From Streptomyces sp. PsTaAH-137 (GTDB lineage Bacteria > Actinomycetota > Actinomycetes > Streptomycetales > Streptomycetaceae): 64,000 nt of DNA. The translations under genes were made by a program, and so were the position numbers. This document shows positions 50,338 to 58,258 of the stretch, one piece after another. The stretch covers positions 248,001 to 312,000 of the forward strand of contig NZ_QLLY01000008.1 in NCBI RefSeq assembly GCF_003259365.1, read 5' to 3'. How positions within the stretch are numbered: position 1 is the stretch's first letter; every line of letters begins with the position of its first letter. The notes beneath the pieces were generated by a model. That model saw only the letters and a program-made list of their open reading frames with translations, was not told where the DNA came from and searched no databases.

Positions 50338-51102
50338 TCAGACGGGAAGCGCCGCCGCGCCCGCGTACGGCATGTCGCGGTAGAGGGCGGCGCGTTCGAT
50401 GGCGCTCCAGGTCGTCGAGGTGACGATGTAGAGCGCGGCGGCGAGCGGCACGTAGGCCACCGAGAAGAGGGTCATGAAGGACATCAGCGGCATGAACTTC
50501 GTCATCGCGCCCATGCCCGGCACCTGCGGCTGGTCCGAGGCGGGCGTGGCGGCCGCGGACAGTGCCATCTGCCGCTTGGTGCGCCGGTAGTTGAAGGTCG
50601 CCACGGCCGCGACGAGCACGAACAGCGCCACATACACGAGCCCCTGCGCCCCGAACAGCCCGCCGTGCGCGAGCGCGTCCTTGAACCGCCCGCCGAGCGG
50701 CGCGGCCCCGAGGGTGTGCCCGAGCAGGCCGTTGGGCTCGCCGCCGATGCTGCCGTTGGAGAACAGGTGGTAGAGCAGGAAGAACGCCGGCATCTGGCAC
50801 AGCATCGGCAGGCACCCGGAGAGCGGGGACACCTTCTCCTCGCGGTGCAGTTCCATGATCGCCTTCTGGAGCGCCTCAGGGTTCTTCTTGTGCTTCTTGC
50901 GCAGCTCGGCGATGCGCGGCTGAAGCTTCAGCCGCTCGCGCTGGCCCCGGGCACCGGCCCGCGACAGGGGATGGACGAGGAGTCGTACGAGCGCGGTGAA
51001 CAGGACGATCGCGGCGGCGGTCGCCGACGCGTGGAACAGCGGCTGGAGCAGGGTCGCCAAGTGCTCGACGAGGCTGGCGAAAACGGACATGAACGACGAC
51101 AT
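50338..51102 (-). CDS. YidC/Oxa1-family membrane insertase, short paralogue
   Basis: ATG 51102 follows a GGAGG site ten bases upstream; the 21 extra residues of the longer frame lack one. The 254 residues have five membrane helices of the YidC core: TAAAIVLFTALVRLLVHPLSRAGARGQ, the coiled hairpin LQPRIAELRKKHKKNPEALQKAI and CLPMLCQMPAFFLLYHLF. The lack of a P1 periplasmic domain is usual in Gram-positive bacteria. It is distinct from the housekeeping yidC, which lies with rnpA-jag. It is preceded by a small DUF6412 membrane protein, so it may serve a special client. Confidence 0.88.
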   Translation of the reverse strand: MSSFMSVFASLVEHLATLLQPLFHASATAAAIVLFTALVRLLVHPLSRAGARGQRERLKLQPRIAELRKKHKKNPEALQKAIMELHREEKVSPLSGCLPMLCQMPAFFLLYHLFSNGSIGGEPNGLLGHTLGAAPLGGRFKDALAHGGLFGAQGLVYVALFVLVAAVATFNYRRTKRQMALSAAATPASDQPQVPGMGAMTKFMPLMSFMTLFSVAYVPLAAALYIVTSTTWSAIERAALYRDMPYAGAAALPV

Positions 51103-51190
51103 GGATGAGCCCTCCGGGGGTCTCGTCGTGCCGGAAACGGAAGAGGTTTCGGCGTGACGGACCACAGGCCCGGCAGGAGGAACTGCGAGG

Positions 51191-51508
51191 TCAGCGGCCC
51201 GTCGGGACGAGACGTCCGGGCGCTCGGGGCCGGGTGCGCCCCCGTGCGTCGGGATCGCGCTGCGGCAGGAAGGCGGTGCGGTGCTCGCGGTCCCGCATGG
51301 CCGTGCGTACCCGGGTGGGCGGCACGGCGGGCGCGGAGCGCGCGGTGAGCACGGAGCAGACGGCGAGCGCGGAGCCCGCGGCGGCGGTCGCGGCGAGCGC
51401 GACGGCCCCGGCGAGGCTGCCGGTGTCGACGAGCACGGACTCGACGAGGAGGAAGAGCAGCAGGGCTGCCGGGCGCAGGGTCGTGGACCACGTACTCGTA
51501 CGGAACAT
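51191..51508 (-). CDS. Small membrane protein (DUF6412-like)
   Basis: 105 residues: two hydrophobic helices (LRPAALLLFLLVESVLV and LAGAVALAATAAAGSALAVCSVL) and a basic, Arg/Pro-rich C-terminal tail. This is the layout of the actinobacterial DUF6412 proteins found beside the short YidC paralogue. Function unknown. The pairing suggests a client or partner of that insertase. Confidence 0.7.
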   Translation of the reverse strand: MFRTSTWSTTLRPAALLLFLLVESVLVDTGSLAGAVALAATAAAGSALAVCSVLTARSAPAVPPTRVRTAMRDREHRTAFLPQRDPDARGRTRPRAPGRLVPTGR

Positions 51509-51564
51509 GCGCCGCCCTCCTCTCGCTCCTCGGCCTACCGGTCGGCGTCCTGCCAGTTATACAG

Positions 51565-52110
51565 CTATCCGGCCTCGGTCACGACGGGCTGGAGGAGGCG
51601 CCGGGGCGCGAGCAGGGCGCGGCTGACCGGATCGGCGGGGTCGGGGTCGAGCCCCGCGCCCGGCAGCATCTCGACCTCCTCAAGCGGCACAAGGCCCCCG
51701 CAGGCCGGGCAGTCCCCGAGGACGCCGAGCGCCGTCCCGCACACGACGTGCCGGAACTCACGCATCGGCAGGGCGCCGGGGATGCCCCGTCCCCAGGCGC
51801 CGAGCGAGCGCAGCACCGGCCACAGTTCGCGCCCGCGCTCGGTGACGACGTACTCGTCGCGCGGCGGCGACTCCTGGTAGCGGCGCTTCTCCAGGATCCC
51901 GGCGGCGGTGAGGGTCTGGAGGCGGGCGGCGAGGACGGCGCGCGGGATGCCCAGGTGCACGAGGAAGTCGTTGTAGCGCCGGACGCCGTAGAGGGCGTCG
52001 CGCACGACGAGCAGGGTCCAGCGCTCGCCGACGATCTCCAGCGCGCGGGCGATGGAGCACTCCTGGGTCACGTAGTCCTTGCCGAGAGCCATGCCTCCCA
52101 CTCTAGCCAT
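51565..52110 (-). CDS. HxlR-type winged-helix transcriptional regulator
   Basis: 181 residues with the HxlR pattern: CSIARALEIVGERWTLLVVRDALYGVRRYNDFL, GIPRAVLAARLQTLTAAGILEKRRYQESPPRDEYVVTERGREL. The C-terminal half has an extra zinc-type pair (VVCGTALGVLGDCPACGG). ATG 52110 lies six bases after TACGGT and may be leaderless; ATG 52092 is the alternative. It is divergent from an MFS exporter, so it probably represses that gene and itself. Confidence 0.92.
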   Translation of the reverse strand: MARVGGMALGKDYVTQECSIARALEIVGERWTLLVVRDALYGVRRYNDFLVHLGIPRAVLAARLQTLTAAGILEKRRYQESPPRDEYVVTERGRELWPVLRSLGAWGRGIPGALPMREFRHVVCGTALGVLGDCPACGGLVPLEEVEMLPGAGLDPDPADPVSRALLAPRRLLQPVVTEAG

Positions 52111-52122
52111 TTCCCGACCGTA

Positions 52123-52183
52123 GGTTCAATGACCGAACCAACCGTGCTACGTTCATCGGGCACGCCAAGTTCATTCACTGAAC
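52123..52183. promoter_or_regulatory. Two operator-like inverted repeats between the HxlR regulator and the MFS exporter
   Basis: GGTTCAATGACCGAACC (52123-52139) and GTTCATTCACTGAAC (52169-52183) share the half-site GTTCA-N5-TGAAC-like pattern; the second is perfect in five-base arms. The first overlaps the promoter of the regulator gene. The second lies before the MFS start. This is the arrangement of a divergent HxlR control region. Confidence 0.65.
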
Positions 52184-52204
52184 CCACTTCTGGATGGCCG
52201 ACCC

Positions 52205-53623
52205 ATGTCCCAGCCCGTCCGTACGGAACCCGCACCGGTCCTCGCCCGCCCCGCGGCGCGCGAGCCCCGCCCGGCCGCCACTCTCGCCGTGACGAGCGCG
52301 GCGACCGCGGTGGCCCTGATGACGTACACCGCGCCGATGGTCACGCTCGGCGACACGGCCGCGTCCCTGCACACCGGCCTGTCCGCGCAGGCCTGGCTCC
52401 TGAACGGCACCCCGCTCGGCCTCGCCGCGCTGCTCCTGGTCGCGGGCAGCCTGGCCGACGACTACGGGCGCCGCCGCGCGTTCCTGCTCGGCACCTTCGC
52501 GCTCGGGCTGACGACGGCGCTGGGCGCGCTGGCCCCGAACACCCTGCTGTTCACGCTCGCCCGGATCGCGCAGGGCGCGGCGTCGGCGGCGATCCTGGCC
52601 GCGAGCCTGGGCCTGCTCGTGCACGCCTTCCCGACGCTTTCCGGGCGGATCCGGGCGACGGGAGTCTGGGGCGCGTTCGTCAGCGGCGGCATCGCGCTCG
52701 GTCCGGTCGTCACGGGTTACGTGTCCCAGGTCGCCGACTGGCGCTGGGCGTACGGCACGCTCGCGGCGGCCGCGCTGCTCGTCGCCGGTCTGGCCCCGCG
52801 CTCGCTCACCGAGTCCCGCTCGCCCCGGGCCGGCCGCCCCGACCTGCCCGGCGCCCTCACGCTCGGCCTCGCCCTGACCGCACTGCTCGCCGCGCTGACG
52901 CTGGGCCGCGACGGGTGGCTGCGGGTGCCGGTCGGCGCTCTGCTGGCGGCGACGGTGGTGCTCCTCGCGGTGTTCGTCGCCGTGGAGCACAAGGGCTCCA
53001 CCCCCATGCTGGACCTGAGCCTCCTGCGCCGCCCGCTCTTCCTGGCCTCGACGACCGGCGCCTTCTTCACGGGCCTCTCGGTCATCGCGCTCTTCAGCTA
53101 CGTCCCGACGCTGGTCCAGCGCACGATGGGGCTGACGCCCATGGACACGGCGATCCTGCTGGTGCTCTGGTCCGGCGCCGGCTTCACGGTGGCCCTCCAG
53201 GCGCGCCGCCTGTCCGGCCGGGTCTCCCCGCGCCATCAACTGGCCGTAGGTTTCGCCCTGCACGCGGCGGCCGCGCTGACCCTCCTGGGCGCGGCGGGCT
53301 CGGCCCACTGGCCCCGCCTCCTCCCCGGCCTGCTCCTCTCCGGCATCGGCAGCGGCCTCCTCAACGCGGCGCTGCCACTCCTCGCCGTGGAGTCGGTCCC
53401 GCAGGGCCGCGCCGCCATGGGCTCGGGCGCCAGCAACACGGCCCGCTACATAGGCTCAGCGGCAGGCGTCTCCCTGACAATCGCCCTGGCCACCTCCGGA
53501 GGAACCTCCGCCCACGCCCTGTCGAAGGGCATGAACACGTCCCTGATCGTCTCGGCGACGCTGGCGGTGGCGGCGGGTGCGCTGCTGCTGACCTTGCGGG
53601 AGCGCCGTTCCAGCACGCCTTGA
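52205..53623 (+). CDS. MFS exporter (DHA2-type drug or metabolite transporter)
   Basis: 472 residues with about 13-14 membrane helices and the MFS motif A GSLADDYGRRRAFLLG. The second half shows LTPMDTAILLVLWSGAGF. DHA2-type proteins use the proton gradient to push drugs or cell products out. It is divergent from the HxlR regulator, so export is probably induced by its substrate. Substrate unknown. Confidence 0.9.
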   Translation: MSQPVRTEPAPVLARPAAREPRPAATLAVTSAATAVALMTYTAPMVTLGDTAASLHTGLSAQAWLLNGTPLGLAALLLVAGSLADDYGRRRAFLLGTFALGLTTALGALAPNTLLFTLARIAQGAASAAILAASLGLLVHAFPTLSGRIRATGVWGAFVSGGIALGPVVTGYVSQVADWRWAYGTLAAAALLVAGLAPRSLTESRSPRAGRPDLPGALTLGLALTALLAALTLGRDGWLRVPVGALLAATVVLLAVFVAVEHKGSTPMLDLSLLRRPLFLASTTGAFFTGLSVIALFSYVPTLVQRTMGLTPMDTAILLVLWSGAGFTVALQARRLSGRVSPRHQLAVGFALHAAAALTLLGAAGSAHWPRLLPGLLLSGIGSGLLNAALPLLAVESVPQGRAAMGSGASNTARYIGSAAGVSLTIALATSGGTSAHALSKGMNTSLIVSATLAVAAGALLLTLRERRSSTP

Positions 53624-53634
53624 GTGCGGCTGGT

Positions 53635-53868
53635 CGCGCAGTTCCCCGCGCCCCTGAAAACCAGTTCGTCACGCGCGGCTCTCGTCGTGGCTGGTCGCGC
53701 AGTTCCCCGCGCCCCTGAAGGCCGCGCTTCGCGCGCCTTCCCCTGAGCGAGCGAAGCTCGCTTCAGGGGCGCGGGGAACTGCGCGAGAAGCGGCCACCGG
53801 GCCGCACGTAGCAACGAACCCCCCGTGGGGCAGACGCCGATCTTCCAGGGGCGCGGGGAACTGCGCGA
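53635..53868. repeat. Intergenic GC-rich repeat cluster 6 (four copies)
   Basis: Two forward copies (53635-53657, 53696-53718) followed by two inverted copies (53763-53785, 53846-53868), mirroring cluster 2. It lies between the convergent MFS exporter and symporter genes. The 53624-53887 gap has no gene. Confidence 0.88.
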
Positions 53869-53887
53869 CCAGCCCCCACCGGACGTG

Positions 53888-55375
53888 TCACCCGCCCACC
53901 GGATCCCGGGCGAGCACATCGCGGTCCAGTCGTGCATCCCGATCAGCCGGACGCACGTACGTCACCACCAAAGTCACCCCAAGATTCAACGCCAGAGCCA
54001 CAATCCCCGCGTTCACCCCCCACACCGGATCCCGTCCACTGAACACCAGCCCGCACACAACCCCCACCCCCACCACAACCCCACTCAACGCCCCCACCAG
54101 ACTCAACCGCCGCCACATCAACCCCACCAACAACATCGGCACCAACTGCGCCATCCCCTCATAGGAAATGAGAGACAGCCGCACCAAGGTGTTCGGCGCC
54201 GAGTAGGTCAGCACCAGCGCAAGCGCCCCGGCGACCACCACGACCACCTGCGACCACGTCTTCTGCGCCGAGGAGGACTCCCGCCACCGCGGAACGAGCG
54301 AGAACACGCTGCTCCCCCACATCGTGCCGATGACCAGCATGAACACCGCCATGGGCACGATGGACGAGAGCGCGGCCGCGACCCCGATGATCCCGACGGC
54401 CCAGGCCGGCAGCGAATCGACGACGAGCTTGAACAGCGCCAGATTGGAGTCGGCCCCGGTCAGCCCGGGCACGACGAACAGCGCGGCCATCCCGAGCAGC
54501 ATCGGCACGAACAGCAGGACGTTGTACGCGGGCAGCCAGATGGCGTTGCGCCGCAGCCCGTCGGCGCTGCGCGCCCCCAGATACCCGGCGACGGTGGTCG
54601 GGAAGATGACGACGGTAAGGGCGTTCAGAAACGTCGTCGTGGCGAACCAGCCCTCCCCGTAAGGCGACCCCCCGCTCCCCGGCAGCGTCAGCCACGCGCT
54701 CTTCTCGTCGACGAGCCGCCCGAGGAAGTCCCCGTACCCGTCGAAGTAGTGCACGGGCACATACAGCGCGAGGAACGCCAGCGTGACGATGACGAGCAGG
54801 TCCTTGAGCACGGACACCCACGCACTGCCGCGCAGCCCGCTCACGACCACGAACACCGTGGTGACGGCGAACCCGATGAAATAGGCCCAGTTGAGGCTGA
54901 TGGCACCGTACGAGATCGTCGACACGACCACGCCCATCCCCGTGATCTGCAACTGGATGTACGGCAGCAGGAAGACGGTGACGAGCACCGCCACCGCGGC
55001 GCCGACCCACGGCCGCCCGTACCGGTGGGCCACCATGTCGGTGATGGACACGAGCCCGTGCTGCCGCGCGTAGGACCACAGCATCGGCCCGACCACATAC
55101 CCGACGGCGTACCCGCAGGACATGTACGCGACGACGTAGAGCACCGGGGCGCCGAAGTTGTAGCCCCACCCGGCGGCCCCGAGATAGCTGAAGCTCGTAT
55201 ACCCCTCGCCCGCCATCAGCACCCAGATGAACACGGCCCCGAGCGACCGCCCGCCCACCGACCACTCGGCGAGCCCACCGCCGCCGCCCCTGCCGCGCAC
55301 GGCGAGCAGCCCGAGGGCGACGGTGGCGACCATGAAGACGCCGAAGAGCGTCGTGGCGACGGCTCCGTCACTCAT
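53888..55375 (-). CDS. Sodium:solute symporter family protein
   Basis: ATG 55375 overlaps the end of the DUF3311 gene by eight bases. The 495-residue protein has about 13 membrane helices in the LeuT-like SSS pattern: WSVGGRSLGAVFIWVLMAGEGYTSFSYLGAAGWGY and GSAWVSVLKDLLVIVTLAFL. It takes up a carboxylate, sugar or amino acid with sodium. The small DUF3311 membrane protein that precedes it is the usual companion of such carriers (as with MctP-like monocarboxylate transporters). Confidence 0.9.
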   Translation of the reverse strand: MSDGAVATTLFGVFMVATVALGLLAVRGRGGGGGLAEWSVGGRSLGAVFIWVLMAGEGYTSFSYLGAAGWGYNFGAPVLYVVAYMSCGYAVGYVVGPMLWSYARQHGLVSITDMVAHRYGRPWVGAAVAVLVTVFLLPYIQLQITGMGVVVSTISYGAISLNWAYFIGFAVTTVFVVVSGLRGSAWVSVLKDLLVIVTLAFLALYVPVHYFDGYGDFLGRLVDEKSAWLTLPGSGGSPYGEGWFATTTFLNALTVVIFPTTVAGYLGARSADGLRRNAIWLPAYNVLLFVPMLLGMAALFVVPGLTGADSNLALFKLVVDSLPAWAVGIIGVAAALSSIVPMAVFMLVIGTMWGSSVFSLVPRWRESSSAQKTWSQVVVVVAGALALVLTYSAPNTLVRLSLISYEGMAQLVPMLLVGLMWRRLSLVGALSGVVVGVGVVCGLVFSGRDPVWGVNAGIVALALNLGVTLVVTYVRPADRDARLDRDVLARDPVGG

Positions 55376-55574
55376 GCCCGGCCCCCTTGTGCCTCCGGTC
55401 ACCGCGCCACGTCAGCCACACCGCGACCGGCGTGAGCAGCGTCGCCGCGAGCAGCCACACGAACAGGAACGGCAGCCCGAGCAGCACGGGCTCGACCCGG
55501 TTCACGAACGGGAGCGCTCCGATGTACAGCACGAAGGGCACGAGGAGCCAGAGCAGATGAGGCCGTTTGATCAC
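55368..55574 (-). CDS. DUF3311 small membrane protein, symporter partner
   Basis: 68 residues from GTG 55574, two hydrophobic helices (LLWLLVPFVLYIGALPFVNRVEPVLLGLPFLFVWLLAATLLTPVAVWLTW). The DUF3311 pattern is clear. It is read just before the symporter, with stop and start overlapping. It is too short to carry function by itself and is probably an accessory subunit or assembly factor. Confidence 0.8.
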   Translation of the reverse strand: MIKRPHLLWLLVPFVLYIGALPFVNRVEPVLLGLPFLFVWLLAATLLTPVAVWLTWRGDRRHKGAGHE

Positions 55575-55585
55575 GGGGACGGAGC

Positions 55586-56434
55586 CTATCGGGGCGTCAT
55601 CCGGCTCAGCTTCCCCCACACCACGAGCCGGTACCGGGAGGTGAACTCGGGGGTGCAGGTGGTGAGCGTGATGTAGTACCCGGGCTCCTTGTACCCGGCC
55701 GACGGCACGACCCGGCTGCGCGGCACCGGATTGATCACGCCGCCGTCGGACGCCGAGGTCTGCGCGAGCATCTTGTCGACGACGTACGTGTACGTGGCGC
55801 TCTTGGTCTGCACGGAGACCGTGTCGCCGCGGCGCAGCCGGTTGATGTAGCGGAACGGTTCCCCGTGCGTGTTCCGATGCCCGGCCAACGCGAAGTTCCC
55901 GGCGCCGCCGGGCTGGGCGGTGCCCGGGTAGTGGCCGACGTAACCGTGGTTGAGGACGTTCGGCTTGCTGATCCCCTGCGCAACGGGCGCCCGCAGCCCG
56001 AGGCGCGGGATGGAGATGATCGCGTACGCCTGGTCGTAGGAGGGGCGGGGCGCGGCGGCCACCGTGCCCCGCCCGGACCGCCGCTGCCCGGAGCCGCCGC
56101 TCACGTCGGGGTCGTCGCCGTCCTCGGCGCCCGGAGCGGATGGCTCGGCCTCGGTCCCGGCACCGCCTCCGCCGGAGGGTTCCCGCCCCTGCTGCCATTG
56201 ATGTTCGAGGGACTGCACCTGGCGCTCGGCCCCGGCCCTGGCCTGCCGGTTGGTCCACCACAGCTGATGCACGACGAGCAGCAGCAGGATCAGCCCGAAG
56301 GTGACGGCGACCTCGGCGCCGCCCCACAGCACGCGGACGCCCAGCGGCCGGGCAGGGCGCCCCTGCGCCACGACCTGCGGCCTGCTGCCCGGTCCTCTGT
56401 CCGCTCTGCTGTCCGTACGCGTACGTTGCGGCAC
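55586..56434 (-). CDS. Class E sortase
   Basis: GTG 56434 is the best start I could find; the frame upstream contains nothing sortase-like. The 282 residues have one membrane anchor (VAVTFGLILLLLVVHQLWW) and a disordered Ser/Gly/Glu-rich linker. The sortase domain holds His186 in FALAGHRNTHGEPFRYINRL, Cys260 in ITLTTCTPEF and Arg267 in SRYRL. The TLTTCTPEF form marks class E, the enzyme that joins LAXTG proteins to the wall in Streptomyces. The two LAETG proteins in this window are suitable substrates. Confidence 0.93.
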   Translation of the reverse strand: MPQRTRTDSRADRGPGSRPQVVAQGRPARPLGVRVLWGGAEVAVTFGLILLLLVVHQLWWTNRQARAGAERQVQSLEHQWQQGREPSGGGGAGTEAEPSAPGAEDGDDPDVSGGSGQRRSGRGTVAAAPRPSYDQAYAIISIPRLGLRAPVAQGISKPNVLNHGYVGHYPGTAQPGGAGNFALAGHRNTHGEPFRYINRLRRGDTVSVQTKSATYTYVVDKMLAQTSASDGGVINPVPRSRVVPSAGYKEPGYYITLTTCTPEFTSRYRLVVWGKLSRMTPR

Positions 56435-56618
56435 GCGCGCAAGATAGATCGCGGCGCTCCAACTAGCCAGAGCCAAGCCCGAACAGCTTCGCCCGGCCGG
56501 GACCGTGGCGCGGCCTCGGTGCCCCGGCGCGGAGCGCACACCGCGAACAGCCGTGCACAACGCCTCGCGCCCGATCCGGACGGTCCGCCTTGCGGATTCC
56601 GGCAGTACGGTGTCCCTC

Positions 56619-57653
56619 ATGCGCCCCGACACGCCTGCCACGCCCGCCGAGAACGACCGTGCCGACCACGTAGCGGAAGCCGAGCGTCTGGAACGCACGG
56701 CGGACATGTACCCCGAGGACGCGGAGCCGCTGCTCCTCCAGGCCGCGGCCCACTACGAACTCGCCGACGACCGCGAGCGCGCCACGACCCTCTACGACGG
56801 CCTGCTCGCCGCGCCGGACGTCCACGACCCGTCCCTGATCCGCGCCCTCAAGGCCGCGAACCTGTGGGAGTACGGCCACGAGGCGGAGGCCAACGCCATC
56901 ATCACGGGCCTGCGCACCACCGCTCCGCGCTCCCCGGCGCCGTGGGTGATCGTCGCGGAGTCCCTGGAGCAGCACGACGAGCTGGAACAGGCCCACGAGA
57001 CCTTCACCGAGGCCCTCGAACTCCTCGTCCCGGCGTCGGAGCGCGAGTCGGGCGTCCCCCTCGCCAAGCACCCCCTCCTCCTGGGCCGGCACCGGGTCCG
57101 CCGCCTCCTCGGCACCCCGCACGACGAGTGGGACGCCCTCGCCGACCAGGCCAACCGCACCCCGGTCTCCCTCGACGAACTCCACGACCCCAAGCGCCTG
57201 TGGGCCCTCGGCTCGGAAAACCCGGCAGAACTCCAGGCCGAGATCTCCCGCCTCCGCGCCGAACTGGGCACCTACCGCGAGGCCCTGTCCCGCCCGTTCC
57301 CGGTGGCGGTCCTGCACTGGCCGTCGACGGAATACGCGGAACTGATCGCGGCGTACCCGAGCCTGACCTCGGAATACCCCTCCTACGAGGCCCACTTGGC
57401 GTCGATAGAGGATTCCCTCCGCGAACTGTCAGCCTCCGGCACGGCCAACCTGGGCATCGTCACGGGCACGGTCCCGTCCTACGAGGCCTTCGCGGCGTCG
57501 GAGGCGTCGTCCCCGACGGACGCGTCGCTCCTCCCGCAGTACGCGACGACGCTGGCGGCGCGGGGGCGGGCGGTGGCTTGGCCTCCGGCTGCGGATGGGG
57601 CGTGCTGGTGCGGGTCGGGGGCGGCTTATTCGGGGTGCCACGGCGGCGCCTGA
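56619..57653 (+). CDS. SEC-C zinc-motif protein with a TPR-like helical region
   Basis: ATG 56619; GTG 56610 is in frame, and a leaderless start is possible since TACGGT lies close upstream. The 344 residues are helical, with TPR-like pairs at about 25-140 (PLLLQAAAHYELADDRERATTLYDGLL). They end in ADGACWCGSGAAYSGCHGG, the CxCxGSG...CHG zinc knuckle of SEC-C domains. Such proteins bind other proteins or nucleic acids, but the target is not known. It lies 49 bases before the defence-type island and may or may not belong to it. Confidence 0.85.
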   Translation: MRPDTPATPAENDRADHVAEAERLERTADMYPEDAEPLLLQAAAHYELADDRERATTLYDGLLAAPDVHDPSLIRALKAANLWEYGHEAEANAIITGLRTTAPRSPAPWVIVAESLEQHDELEQAHETFTEALELLVPASERESGVPLAKHPLLLGRHRVRRLLGTPHDEWDALADQANRTPVSLDELHDPKRLWALGSENPAELQAEISRLRAELGTYREALSRPFPVAVLHWPSTEYAELIAAYPSLTSEYPSYEAHLASIEDSLRELSASGTANLGIVTGTVPSYEAFAASEASSPTDASLLPQYATTLAARGRAVAWPPAADGACWCGSGAAYSGCHGGA

Positions 57654-57702
57654 AAGCCGGTCCGTCCGACATCCGGCGGGGCTCCTTCGGCACAATGCCG
57701 AT

Positions 57703-58179
57703 GTGTCCCGCCCCGTTCCTTCCTCCGCCTCCGTCTCGGCCCGGATGAGCCGCCAGGTCTCCCGCGACACCGCGCCCGAGCTTGCGGTCCGCCGCCTCCT
57801 CCACGCGGCGGGCCTGCGCTACCGCCTGAACGTCCCGGTCCCAGGCATACGGCGCCGCACCATCGACATCACCTTCGGCAAGGACCGAATCGCGGTCTTC
57901 ATGGACGGCTGCTTCTGGCACGGCTGCCCGCAGCACGCCACACAGCCGAAGTCCAACGCCGACTGGTGGCGGACCAAGCTCGACAAGAACATGACCCGCG
58001 ACCACGAGACCACACGCCACCTGGAGGAGTCGGGCTGGACCGTGCTCCGGTTCTGGGAGCACGAGGATCCGACCGACGTGGCACAGGTCATCGCCGACGT
58101 ACGGAAATCAGCAGGACGATCGCCTGACAGCGGCGTCTCCGGGTCGCAGCCCGGTAACGGTGCGCCAGAGCCGCAATGA
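57703..58179 (+). CDS. Vsr-like very-short-patch-repair endonuclease 1
   Basis: 158 residues from GTG 57703; ATG 57745 is the alternative. The Vsr fold is clear: MSRQVSRDTAPELAVRRLLHAAGLRYR, the catalytic aspartate in RTIDITFGKDRIAVFMDGC (Asp55), then FWHGCPQH and WWRTKLDKNMTRDHETTRHLEESGWTVLRFWEHE. Vsr nicks the T:G mismatch left by deamination of 5-methylcytosine, so it usually comes with a cytosine methyltransferase. No methyltransferase is in this window. It begins the MORC-Z1 island, 79 bases upstream of the ATPase gene. Confidence 0.93.
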   Translation: MSRPVPSSASVSARMSRQVSRDTAPELAVRRLLHAAGLRYRLNVPVPGIRRRTIDITFGKDRIAVFMDGCFWHGCPQHATQPKSNADWWRTKLDKNMTRDHETTRHLEESGWTVLRFWEHEDPTDVAQVIADVRKSAGRSPDSGVSGSQPGNGAPEPQ

Positions 58180-58228
58180 GGACTTACGCCCGCTTGTCCG
58201 CTCCGTGCTCTACCGTCACCATTGATCG

Positions 58229-58240
58229 TACAAGTTTGTA
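58229..58240. promoter_or_regulatory. Palindrome TACAAGTTTGTA before the MORC operon
   Basis: Five-base arms TACAA and TTGTA around a GT centre, in an unusually AT-rich stretch 19 bases before the ATPase start. It is likely to overlap the promoter of the operon, so it is a candidate operator for its control. A TAGTTA sequence follows as a possible -10. Confidence 0.5.
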
Positions 58241-58258
58241 GTTACACGAGGCGAGGCA

